Made by a program: the position numbers and the translations under genes
Shown here: positions 1 through 6,571 of the stretch, piece by piece
How positions within the stretch are numbered: the first letter of the stretch is position 1
How the letters are laid out: every line of letters starts with the position of its first letter
Assembly: GCA_029261675.1 (NCBI GenBank)
Contig: JAJDBA010000040.1
Location: 1 to 23,138 of the forward strand
From: Nitrospinaceae bacterium
GTDB taxonomy: Bacteria > Nitrospinota > Nitrospinia > Nitrospinales > VA-1
Direction of reading: 5' to 3'
Length of the DNA: 23,138 nt
The notes under the pieces: generated by a model
The model's input: the letters and a program-made list of their open reading frames with translations, nothing else
Told to the model about the DNA's origin: nothing
Database searches by the model: none

Positions 1-101
1 CCACAGCGTATTTCTACACAGGTTGTATTGCCACCTACCTTTACTGTTTCCGGGTTTCCCGAAGGAACACTACCCCGAACACCCCAAAATTTTATATGCA
101 C
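1..101 (-). CDS. MBL-fold metallo-hydrolase, N-terminal fragment (cut by window start)
   Basis: Reading the minus strand from a GTG at 101 gives 33 codons that run off the window. They begin M-H-I-K-F-W-G-V-R-G-S and continue to a G-G-N-T-T-C-V-E-I-R-C stretch. This FWGVRGS...GGNTxCVE pattern is typical of the N terminus of a widespread metallo-beta-lactamase-fold hydrolase family (the GVRGS type, related to PhnP and class II phosphodiesterase-like proteins). The metal-binding HxHxDH motif would lie beyond the window, so the enzymatic activity is not seen. The GTG start is supported by an AAGGA ribosome-binding site about 7 bases upstream and by the match to the family's usual N terminus. A good sigma-70-type promoter lies just upstream (134-162). 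The gene is downstream of, and co-directional with, the lipoate/octanoate transferase gene, but its own promoter suggests separate expression. Confidence 0.8.
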   Translation of the reverse strand, partial: MHIKFWGVRGSVPSGNPETVKVGGNTTCVEIRC

Positions 102-133
102 CGAAAAATCCTTAAGCGAAAAAGAAAGTGCGC

Positions 134-162
134 ATTATAAACAATCCCTTTTTAGGTAACAA
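134..162 (-). promoter_or_regulatory. Sigma-70-type promoter for the MBL-fold hydrolase gene
   Basis: On the minus strand TTGTTA (162 to 157) is followed after exactly 17 bases by a perfect TATAAT (139 to 134). Transcription would start near 127, giving a leader of about 26 bases that contains the AAGGA site before the GTG start at 101. Confidence 0.55.
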
Positions 163-188
163 TACTTTCCCCAATTAAAAGTAGAGCT

Positions 189-983
189 TCATATTAATTT
201 AAACTCTTCTATGAGATCGGATTCCTCCGGGGTCAATTTTCCTATATTCCAGTCACCTGAAAATGTTTTTTGAAACCCTTTCAAAAACCATTGATTAACC
301 TCATCGTTTTCCAGGTTTCTCTGCAATAACCGTTTTAAGCTTGTGGTATTTGAGGTGAGTGAATCTAATACAGCCTGCTTTTGGGTTTCTGATGAATATT
401 TTAATAGGGTATGAGTTAAATTTGGGGCCATATCTAAAATTACCGAGCCATGCTGTAAAAATGCAGAACGTAACCGCCGTTGAGCGCTACCGACAAGTTT
501 CTTTCCATCAACGACAATCTCACAATGATTGGCCATTGAAAAACAGGCTGGGGATCGGTTGGATCCATCCCTGACATTATTTTTTCCTGCGATGGTTGCC
601 CCCTCAACTCCTCCGATCCTGAGAGATTCTAGAATCGCTTGCGATATCCGTTCAAAAGAACCTCTTAAGCTTCCCGGGAACGCAGGGTGAGGAATGGGGG
701 CAATCACGCTATACGTCATCTCATACTGGTGTAATAAGGCTCGACCGCCGGTGAAGCGACGAACCACAGGTATATTATTTCTCTCACAAGATTCGAGATC
801 AATGTACTGCGATATTTCCTGCGAATAACCAATGGAAAGGGTGGGCCGCTGCCAACCATAAAGCCGCAATGTGGCGGGGACCTTGTTTTCATTACAAGCC
901 ATAAGAATCGCCCGGTCTGTTACCATATTAAGAGATCCATCACTCGGGGAATCTTGAATCACTCTCCAACTGTATTGATCCAT
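189..983 (-). CDS. Lipoate/octanoate transferase (LipM/LplA-type, BPL_LplA_LipB fold)
   Basis: A 264-residue protein of the biotin/lipoate ligase fold. Residues 75-85 carry the RRxTGGxAxxH signature that binds the acyl chain, and 157-170 carry the V-x-G-K-K-x-x-G-S-A-Q-R-R motif with the lysine that contacts the acyl carbonyl. A cysteine at 147 in an A-C-F context just before that motif matches the catalytic cysteine of LipM-type octanoyl-ACP:GcvH octanoyltransferases; classical E. coli LplA does not use one. The protein is short for LplA (about 340 residues with its C-terminal domain) and near the length of LipM. It would load octanoate or lipoate onto the H protein or E2 subunits of 2-oxoacid dehydrogenases in the cytoplasm. 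No lipA or gcvH lies in the window. LipM is my preferred reading; LplA or LipL is possible. Confidence 0.85.
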   Translation of the reverse strand: MDQYSWRVIQDSPSDGSLNMVTDRAILMACNENKVPATLRLYGWQRPTLSIGYSQEISQYIDLESCERNNIPVVRRFTGGRALLHQYEMTYSVIAPIPHPAFPGSLRGSFERISQAILESLRIGGVEGATIAGKNNVRDGSNRSPACFSMANHCEIVVDGKKLVGSAQRRLRSAFLQHGSVILDMAPNLTHTLLKYSSETQKQAVLDSLTSNTTSLKRLLQRNLENDEVNQWFLKGFQKTFSGDWNIGKLTPEESDLIEEFKLI

Positions 984-1023
984 TTAAAACTTTCATCTAA
1001 GGTATCGAAAGACAAAAAATATT

Positions 1024-1050
1024 TTGACTCAATTGCAATCCTTCTATAAA
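1024..1050 (+). promoter_or_regulatory. Candidate promoter for the haem-motif FGE-like gene
   Basis: TTGACT at 1024-1029 and TATAAA at 1045-1050 are separated by 15 bases, which is shorter than the ideal 17. The predicted start of transcription lies within a few bases of the ATG at 1059, so the leader would be almost absent. The -35 box sits in the palindrome TTGACTCAA, which also offers TTGAGT to the divergent transferase gene on the other strand. Confidence 0.35.
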
Positions 1051-1058
1051 TAATAGGT

Positions 1059-2057
1059 ATGTTAAAAAAAATCCAGCATAAACAAATATTGTTGTTTACT
1101 TTAGGTATCCTTCTGGTATTCGCAAAGCCCTCATTTGCTTTTGAGGAGTTTGGAGAAATTCGGAAACAATGCCAATCCACCTGTCATCAAGCTGAGCATA
1201 TTAAAAAATCCCAACAGGATAAATTATCCAAACCCGAATGCCGGTCCTGCCATGTTGGAATTAATTATGTCTCCTCTGCGATCCGAAAACCGATCCAAGG
1301 TGGACTGTTGTTAAACTCGTTGATTCAAACCACCGCAACGACAAATACAAAGACCAAACAAGCCTCAAGCAGTTCGCTTACAGGAATGGCACTTATCCCT
1401 GAAGGTGAGTTTGTCATGGGGTCTAACGAACGCTGGGATGACGAAGCACCCGAGCATATTTCTTCCACAAATGCTTTTCACATGGACTTGAATGAAGTGA
1501 CCAACTCGGACTATAAAAAATTTGTAGTTGCCACGCAACAGGTCGCTCCCTACCATTGGCCAGAAGGAAATAGTCCGAAAGGTAAAGAACAGCACCCCGT
1601 GGTATATGTGAGTTGGTTCGATGCCTCCAATTACTGTAAATGGGCAGGAAAAAGACTACCAACAGAACAAGAATGGGAAAAAGCCGCACGCGGACAGGAC
1701 GGCTTGATTTATCCTTGGGGGAACCAATGGTCGCTGGATAAATCCAACCATCCATACAAACACTCAACGGGGACCGAACCCATAGGTTCTTACCCTGAAG
1801 GACGAAGCCCTTATGGATTGAATGACATGTCAGGAAATGTGTGGGAATGGGTAGACAGTTTCTACCTTCCGCATCCAGGGAATCCGGTCACACGGGCAGA
1901 GTATGGCAAGGATAAAAGGGTATTGAAAGGTGGCTCCTGGTTCGATTGCCTCTCATACGGTTGCGGATTAAGCGCACCTACTTTTAACAGGAGCTTTTTC
2001 ACTCCAGAAGTAAAAAATAATAGTTTCGGATTCCGTTGCGCCAAAGACGCAAAATAA
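1059..2057 (+). CDS. Secreted FGE/sulfatase-modifying-factor-like protein with two haem-c-type motifs
   Basis: A 332-residue protein. Residues 1-27 form a signal peptide: a lysine-rich start, a hydrophobic core and a likely cut after P-S-F-A. The mature N terminus has C38-x3-C42-H43 and C61-x2-C64-H65, the second a canonical c-type haem attachment motif. A serine/threonine-rich linker follows (about 87-107). From about 108 to the end is a SUMF1/FGE-sulfatase domain, with the G-x-F-x-M-G-S start, R-L-P-T-E-x-E-W-E-K-A-A-R (199-211), D-M-S-G-N-V-W-E-W (256-264), K-G-G-S-W (290-294) and the terminal F-G-F-R-C-A. C297 and C302 keep the C-x4-C spacing of the copper-binding cysteine pair of true formylglycine-generating enzymes, but sit one residue further from the G-G-S. 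Formylglycine-generating activity is therefore possible but unproven; many SUMF1 proteins are non-catalytic binding domains. No sulfatase is nearby. It is followed 15 bases later by a small membrane-protein gene. Confidence 0.85.
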   Translation: MLKKIQHKQILLFTLGILLVFAKPSFAFEEFGEIRKQCQSTCHQAEHIKKSQQDKLSKPECRSCHVGINYVSSAIRKPIQGGLLLNSLIQTTATTNTKTKQASSSSLTGMALIPEGEFVMGSNERWDDEAPEHISSTNAFHMDLNEVTNSDYKKFVVATQQVAPYHWPEGNSPKGKEQHPVVYVSWFDASNYCKWAGKRLPTEQEWEKAARGQDGLIYPWGNQWSLDKSNHPYKHSTGTEPIGSYPEGRSPYGLNDMSGNVWEWVDSFYLPHPGNPVTRAEYGKDKRVLKGGSWFDCLSYGCGLSAPTFNRSFFTPEVKNNSFGFRCAKDAK

Positions 2058-2072
2058 AGGGAGACGTATAAA

Positions 2073-2228
2073 ATGGAAACAGCCGACAATGAAGAAAAAC
2101 CCAAACCTAAAATGCCACCAGCCTCTGAGCCTGAAAACGACTACAACATCAGCCTCACGCGAAAAATTTTAATTGGACTTTTTATTATAGGGTTTTGGAT
2201 TTTCTTCTACTGGTTCCAAGGATCTTGA
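2073..2228 (+). CDS. Small single-span membrane protein (51 residues)
   Basis: An ATG at 2073 opens 51 codons ending in TGA at 2226-2228. A strong ribosome-binding site (AAGGGAG, about 2058-2063) lies 9-10 bases upstream, and the gene begins 15 bases after the FGE-like gene, so the two are very likely co-transcribed. The first 28 residues are acidic and proline-rich (E-E-K-P-K-P-K-M-P-P). A basic T-R-K then leads into one hydrophobic segment of about 17 residues rich in I, F and W, ending in Y-W-F-Q-G-S. By the positive-inside rule the orientation is uncertain. I recognise no family. The context suggests an accessory or anchor for the exported haem-motif protein. Confidence 0.65.
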   Translation: METADNEEKPKPKMPPASEPENDYNISLTRKILIGLFIIGFWIFFYWFQGS

Positions 2229-2255
2229 AAAACCTTATATTCCTTAATAGGTTTT
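2229..2255. terminator. Weak inverted repeat between convergent genes
   Basis: AAAACCT (2229-2235) and AGGTTTT (2249-2255) can form a 7-bp stem with a 13-base loop. The A and T runs at its ends could serve as U-tracts in both directions, between the small membrane-protein gene and the convergent lipoprotein gene. The stem is AT-rich and short. Confidence 0.3.
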
Positions 2256-2286
2256 AACCCACAGGATTCTCACGCCAATGAATGAC

Positions 2287-3084
2287 TCATTCTGAACGAA
2301 AACGTTTTTTATTGAGGGATTCGTTTCCAATCAATAAGTCCAATCGTTTTTCATCTCTTGCAATCACAGCAATGCTTTCTTCACCTGGCGGGAAGCGCAG
2401 TATCGAATCTGGATTTTTTTCTGCCAAGCCCGCAAATTGTGTTTTGGGTTCTATAGGCTCGGGTTCCACCAACGGAGGCGGCATTTTTCCGAAGGCTGCC
2501 CGGGTGGCACTATAAATTAAACCTTTTGTATCTTTAGAGTATTCTCCGTTTGGGTCCAGATGGTCCGTAGCACCAATAGCTAAAGGTTTCTTAGGCGGTT
2601 CCCGTAAATGCGAAACATAGTCCACTTCCACAGCAGGGTTAACGGCATGTTCGAAAGTTTCAATATTGAATCCACGCCCGGCGAATACTAAAGGCTTATC
2701 CTGCAACTTTACGGTTTCTCTGATCTGTTCTTTCGGCGGTTTTTTTTCAAAACTGATTTCGAATCTCTCAGGAGCCATCGTTTCAAACCGATCAATAGAT
2801 TGATACCCTACATCGGCTTTAAAAGTAGGCAAAGGCGTGGCCTTTCGCCCAATTATCGTTATTTTCTTTTCTTCTTTTTTTGTTGCCGCTGATTTATCGT
2901 ATTGCGGGTCAGGTTCGAGAGGTTGCTCGAGTGTGATATCTGAGCGTAAAGTAATGGTTATCTGCGGTGGGGAATCTGGAATTACGACCACTACTTCCTC
3001 CTCCTCACTTGATCCACAACCAAGAGCCAGGGACAGAAAAATAAGCTCTGTAGCAAAAATCAGTTTTCGATAATAAGAGGCCAT
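2287..3084 (-). CDS. Putative lipoprotein of unknown function
   Basis: A 265-residue protein. The N terminus has a basic residue pair, a hydrophobic core (about 9-20) and an A-L-G-C lipobox with C23 as the lipidated cysteine. Immediately after it come G-S-S and a run of glutamates, then a V-V-V-V-I strand. The rest is rich in proline, glutamate and lysine with no predicted membrane span, and looks partly disordered with short beta-prone stretches (for example K-K-I-T-I-I-G-R). I recognise no domain. With Lol components in the same window, sorting to the outer membrane is plausible, but the residues after the cysteine (G-S) do not prove it. No Shine-Dalgarno is visible; the bases before the ATG are a TATATTAT-type AT run. 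It is convergent with the FGE-like operon and divergent from the small gene at 3268. Confidence 0.7.
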   Translation of the reverse strand: MASYYRKLIFATELIFLSLALGCGSSEEEEVVVVIPDSPPQITITLRSDITLEQPLEPDPQYDKSAATKKEEKKITIIGRKATPLPTFKADVGYQSIDRFETMAPERFEISFEKKPPKEQIRETVKLQDKPLVFAGRGFNIETFEHAVNPAVEVDYVSHLREPPKKPLAIGATDHLDPNGEYSKDTKGLIYSATRAAFGKMPPPLVEPEPIEPKTQFAGLAEKNPDSILRFPPGEESIAVIARDEKRLDLLIGNESLNKKRFRSE

Positions 3085-3235
3085 ATAATATAATCGTCAG
3101 AAACCTATAACTTCTTAAAGAATAACAAATTTAAGTCATTTTCGGGCAAGGAACCCTCTTCAACCAAAACAGATAATTTCATTAAAATCAATACTTTACA
3201 TTTTTTCCTATAAATGATACTCTTTTCGAATCCTA

Positions 3236-3241
3236 TATAAT
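3236..3241 (+). promoter_or_regulatory. Candidate -10 element for the 70-residue protein gene
   Basis: A perfect TATAAT lies at 3236-3241, which would start transcription about 20 bases before the ATG at 3268. No convincing -35 is found at 16-18 bases. An alternative pair, TTTACA (3195-3200) with TACTCT (3218-3223), has 17-base spacing but a poor -10. Confidence 0.3.
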
Positions 3242-3267
3242 TGTTTATTTGCCAGAAAGGCATCTCC

Positions 3268-3480
3268 ATGAACAGCGGTTTGCGATCTCTTTTAGACCCA
3301 CAGAAAGTCCAGTTCCTTAAAAAGAAAGTGGAGCAGGAAGAAATATCTCTGGAAGAGTGCAAAGAAATAATGAAAAGGTTGATTTTGAAAAAGTATGACC
3401 GCATTCAAAACCGCAGTTTCCGTGCCAGCATTTTAGGGTTCGGACGATCTCTGGAATCGAAACTGACAATTAAAACATAG
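3268..3480 (+). CDS. Small charged helical protein of unknown function (70 residues)
   Basis: The ATG at 3268 is preceded by AGAAAGG (3254-3260) with a 7-base spacer, which makes it a better start than the in-frame TTG at 3241. The 70-residue product has a leucine- and lysine/glutamate-rich helical middle (K-K-K-V-E-Q-E-E, then E-E-C-K-E-I-M-K-R-L) and a basic C-terminal part. It has no signal peptide or membrane span. I recognise no family. It lies upstream of recA in the same direction, but a separate promoter-like sequence lies between the two, so it is probably not part of the recA transcript. Confidence 0.55.
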   Translation: MNSGLRSLLDPQKVQFLKKKVEQEEISLEECKEIMKRLILKKYDRIQNRSFRASILGFGRSLESKLTIKT

Positions 3481-3561
3481 TTATTCCTCCCTTTGTTCTT
3501 TTGCCTTAATTATTTTCCGTAATATTCCTTCTTTCTTTCACAATACCGGATTGTTTGGGTT

Positions 3562-3589
3562 TTGTGGTTCGACCTATCCAATGTATAAT
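3562..3589 (+). promoter_or_regulatory. Candidate recA promoter
   Basis: A perfect TATAAT at 3584-3589 lies 16 bases after TTGTGG (3562-3567). Transcription would start near 3596, giving a leader of about 52 bases. An inverted pair TTCGA (3568-3572) / TCGAA (3589-3593) flanks the core promoter. The leader holds a hairpin, AACCCA (3604-3609) and TGGGTT (3613-3618), upstream of the AAGGAGG ribosome-binding site. No LexA box of the common types (CTG-N10-CAG, GAAC-N4-GTTC) was found. Confidence 0.45.
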
Positions 3590-3647
3590 CGAATAAATTT
3601 TCCAACCCAAGCTGGGTTCCGGAGACAATAATCTGCAAGGAGGAACG

Positions 3648-4718
3648 ATGGGCGACAAAGATAAAGCGCTGGAGTTGGCACTCACACAAATCGAAAAACA
3701 ATTTGGCAAGGGCTCCATTATGAAGCTGGGGCAATCCGGAAGCCTCAAAGGAGTGGATGTCATTTCTACTGGCTCTATTTCACTGGATAGTTGCCTGGGG
3801 GTAGGTGGAGTTCCCAAAGGCCGCATTGTGGAAATTTATGGTCCAGAAGCCTCAGGAAAAACCAGTCTTACCTTACATATCATTGCAGAAGCCCAGAAAG
3901 CGGGTGGTGTGGCGGCTTTTATCGACGCAGAACATGCTCTTGACCCAGATTATGCACGAAACCTGGGTGTCAATACAGATGATCTTCTTCTTTCCCAGCC
4001 TGATACCGGCGAACAAACTCTGGAAATTGCAGAGGTGCTTATCCGCAGTGGCGCGGTGGACGTCATTGTTGTCGATTCCGTTGCTGCTCTGGTCCCCAAA
4101 GCAGAACTCGACGGAGATATGGGCGATTCGCATATGGGACTGCAAGCCCGGCTCATGTCGCAAGCCATGCGTAAACTGGCAGGCGTAATCAATAAATCAA
4201 ACACCTGCCTTATATTTATCAACCAGATTCGTATGAAAATTGGTGTCATGTTTGGAAACCCTGAAACCACTACTGGTGGAAACGCACTCAAGTTTTATTC
4301 TTCCGTGCGTATAGACATCCGCCGAATTGCGGCATTAAAAGACGGAGATGAAGTCATCGGTAACCGCACACGCGCCAAGGTAGTAAAAAACAAAGTCGCT
4401 CCACCTTTTAAAAATTGCGAATTTGATATTATCTATGGCAAGGGCATCTCAAAATACGGAGACCTTCTTGACCTTGGTGTCACCCATGAAATCATCACAA
4501 AAAGTGGCACTTGGTTTTCATACAATGAGGACCGGATAGGCCAGGGAAGAGAAAACTCAAAACGGTTTCTTTCTGAAAATCTCGATATGTCCGCAGATAT
4601 CGAAAAACAGTTGCGTGAGAAACTTGGCTTGTCGAAATCAAATGAGACTCCTACTGAAAGTAATCCTGCTGAAGAAGAAGCCACACCCAAAAGTAAAAAA
4701 GCCGGGAAAACTGAATAA
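3648..4718 (+). CDS. recA: Recombinase RecA
   Basis: A 356-residue full-length RecA. It forms ATP-dependent filaments on single-stranded DNA, drives strand exchange in recombinational repair and stimulates LexA self-cleavage. Visible features are the N-terminal polymerisation helix with Q-F-G-K-G-S (about 18-23), Walker A G-P-E-A-S-G-K-T (65-72), Walker B V-I-V-V-D-S (139-144), and the L2 DNA-binding loop with F-G-N-P-E-T-T-T-G-G (202-211). The C-terminal tail (about 330-356) begins acidic and ends basic, K-S-K-K-A-G-K-T-E, unlike the purely acidic tail of E. coli RecA. A near-consensus AAGGAGG precedes the ATG. recX follows after 3 bases, the usual pairing. Confidence 0.98.
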   Translation: MGDKDKALELALTQIEKQFGKGSIMKLGQSGSLKGVDVISTGSISLDSCLGVGGVPKGRIVEIYGPEASGKTSLTLHIIAEAQKAGGVAAFIDAEHALDPDYARNLGVNTDDLLLSQPDTGEQTLEIAEVLIRSGAVDVIVVDSVAALVPKAELDGDMGDSHMGLQARLMSQAMRKLAGVINKSNTCLIFINQIRMKIGVMFGNPETTTGGNALKFYSSVRIDIRRIAALKDGDEVIGNRTRAKVVKNKVAPPFKNCEFDIIYGKGISKYGDLLDLGVTHEIITKSGTWFSYNEDRIGQGRENSKRFLSENLDMSADIEKQLREKLGLSKSNETPTESNPAEEEATPKSKKAGKTE

Positions 4719-4721
4719 TCG

Positions 4722-5222
4722 ATGTCAGACCCCGAAGCATTTAAAAAAGCAAAAAACCATGCTCTGCGATATCTCTCCTATAGAGATCGCAGTATATTGG
4801 AGGTCACCCACTACCTTGAGAAAAAGGAATATCCTCAATCTGTAATTCAACAGGCTCTGGACGCCCTTATAGAACTTAATTACGTCAACGACCAAAGGTT
4901 TGCTTTGGAGTGGGGCCGATACAAAATTAACAAACAAAAACTTGGCAAAAGTCGGTTGTATGTAGAATTCTTAAATAAAGGAATCGACAAGGAAATTCTT
5001 GAAAGTACCATGGCAGTCCTTTACGAAGACAATCCAGAAGCAGAGCTTGCAGCAGAATGCGCACGTAAAAAGTTAAACTCTTTAAAAGGCGTTGAAGAGG
5101 AAAAAAAGAAACGAAGACTGATTCAATATCTGAAACGAAGAGGATTTTCTGCTGATATTATTTACCAGTCGTTAAAAAATGTATCTGAAACCGAACCCCT
5201 AGAAAACCATTGCCCTTTCTAA
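4722..5222 (+). CDS. recX: Regulatory protein RecX
   Basis: A 166-residue protein of the RecX family, which binds RecA filaments in the cytoplasm and limits their extension and ATPase activity. It is all-helical in character and shows the repeated three-helix RecX pattern: A-L-R-Y-L-S-Y-R-D-R-S near the start, L-x-E-L-N-Y-V-N-D-Q-R-F-A in the middle (about 49-61), and Q-Y-L-K-R-R-G-F-S in the last third. The length is normal. It starts 3 bases after the recA stop, so the two are translationally linked. No strong Shine-Dalgarno of its own is seen, consistent with coupling to recA. Confidence 0.93.
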   Translation: MSDPEAFKKAKNHALRYLSYRDRSILEVTHYLEKKEYPQSVIQQALDALIELNYVNDQRFALEWGRYKINKQKLGKSRLYVEFLNKGIDKEILESTMAVLYEDNPEAELAAECARKKLNSLKGVEEEKKKRRLIQYLKRRGFSADIIYQSLKNVSETEPLENHCPF

Positions 5223-5245
5223 CCCTGGGTCAGAATTAATTCAAA

Positions 5246-6019
5246 ATGGAATTTATCCACACAATTCCATATCCTTTGATAGCGGTCGCCATATTTGTGT
5301 TTGGACTGGCAGTCGGTAGCTTTGCCAATGTTTGCATCTATCGCTTACCAAAAAAAGAATCCGTTGTTTTTCCAGTATCCCATTGCACCGCCTGTTCGGC
5401 TCCTGTCCGACCTTTCGATAATATCCCGGTTATAAGCTATTTAATCCTCGGCGGAAAATGCAGGGACTGCAAAGCAGGCATATCTGTTATTTATCCCCTA
5501 ATCGAGGTTATCACCTCCTTGCTCCTTATTGTGGGATTCTTTAAATTCGGGCTGACATTAGATTTTCTGATCTATACCGTGGTGGCCCCGGCATTGGTCA
5601 TCATCACTGCAATTGACATCGAGCATCAGATCATTCCAGACGTTATAACTCTTCCGGGAATTGTTCTGGGCCTTGCAGCAGGCAGTTATACGATAGGATA
5701 TATCGACTCATTCCTAGGATTTTTATTAGGAGGAGGACTATTCTATCTCCTCGCCGTTTTGAGTAATGGCGGAATGGGCGGAGGCGATATTAAATACATT
5801 GCCGCTGCAGGAGCTCTTGTGGGTTGGCAAAAAGTGTTACTGATTATTTTTATCGGTGCTTTTTTAGGGTCTTTCGTGGGATTGTTTCAAATCGCAGTGC
5901 AGAAAAAATCCAGAAAAAGCCTCATTCCCTTTGGTCCATTTCTGGCCGCAGCAACTTTGATTACATTGTTTTATGGAAATCTTCTGATAAAATTATATAT
6001 AGAAAATCTGGCAAGCTAA
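5246..6019 (+). CDS. Type IV prepilin leader peptidase / N-methyltransferase (PilD family)
   Basis: A 257-residue polytopic inner-membrane protein. It cleaves the leader peptide of type IV prepilins and type II secretion pseudopilins, and in bifunctional members methylates the new N terminus. The N-terminal domain has the methyltransferase-associated G-S-F-x-N-V-C-I-Y-R-L-P motif (24-35) and the C47-x2-C50 / C72-x2-C75 zinc site. The two catalytic aspartates of the aspartic-protease family are D124 (A-I-D-I-E-H-Q-I-I-P-D) and D181 (G-G-G-D-I-K). About seven hydrophobic segments follow the cysteine region. It begins 23 bases after recX. No pilin or assembly genes are in the window, so the substrate cannot be named. 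Confidence 0.93.
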   Translation: MEFIHTIPYPLIAVAIFVFGLAVGSFANVCIYRLPKKESVVFPVSHCTACSAPVRPFDNIPVISYLILGGKCRDCKAGISVIYPLIEVITSLLLIVGFFKFGLTLDFLIYTVVAPALVIITAIDIEHQIIPDVITLPGIVLGLAAGSYTIGYIDSFLGFLLGGGLFYLLAVLSNGGMGGGDIKYIAAAGALVGWQKVLLIIFIGAFLGSFVGLFQIAVQKKSRKSLIPFGPFLAAATLITLFYGNLLIKLYIENLAS

Positions 6020-6035
6020 CCAAAGGAAATAGAAT

Positions 6036-6557
6036 ATGGATCAGGACGAAACAAAACAGGATTCGCCAAATAAACCCGGATCACATAACGAAATAGAGGA
6101 GTTAACGGCAACTTTAAATCAAGTTTCTGACGAACTGAATTCGATTAAAGCCAGCATCGAAAAAAGAAAAAGTGAAACAACAACACTTAAAATTCTTTTT
6201 TATACAGGGCTTGCCGTTCTACTTGTCGGGTTCATTTATACCAACCAGACTCTACAGCGCGCCCAATCTCGCAACCTGGAAACAAACATCGTCACTCTTC
6301 AAAACAGCATCAATCACAATCTGCTTTCCTTGGAAAGAAAACTACACGATAAAATTACAACCCTTGAAAGCAAGACAAATAGTCTTAATCTTCATGAAAC
6401 TATCAAAAATATGAATCGGGCACTAAGCGCGTTACGCCCTGAAACTCAAACGACAAATGCACTTATAAAAAAAGTACAAAGAGATTCTGAGGAATTAAGC
6501 AACATGATTCTCAACCAAAAAAACAGAGATAACGTTACCCCTGAAGCAGTACCTTGA
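6036..6557 (+). CDS. Coiled-coil membrane protein of unknown function
   Basis: A 173-residue protein with an acidic N terminus, a short coiled-coil-prone stretch (about 20-45), one transmembrane helix (about 51-68) and then a long helical region with heptad-like leucine and isoleucine spacing (about 78-165). This suggests a bitopic protein with an extracytoplasmic coiled coil. The K-R-K before the helix and the lack of a cleavage site argue for a signal anchor. AAAGGA (6022-6027) gives a clear ribosome-binding site, and the gene starts 16 bases after the prepilin peptidase gene, so it is likely in the same operon. I recognise no family. A role near envelope machinery is inferred only from topology and neighbourhood. 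Confidence 0.7.
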   Translation: MDQDETKQDSPNKPGSHNEIEELTATLNQVSDELNSIKASIEKRKSETTTLKILFYTGLAVLLVGFIYTNQTLQRAQSRNLETNIVTLQNSINHNLLSLERKLHDKITTLESKTNSLNLHETIKNMNRALSALRPETQTTNALIKKVQRDSEELSNMILNQKNRDNVTPEAVP

Positions 6558-6571
6558 TAATTTATTTCCTA

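Noticed and set aside
2282..2515. Plus-strand 77-codon open frame antisense to the lipoprotein gene
   Set aside because: It lies wholly inside the better-supported lipoprotein gene (signal peptide and lipobox), has no ribosome-binding site and its product is low-quality.
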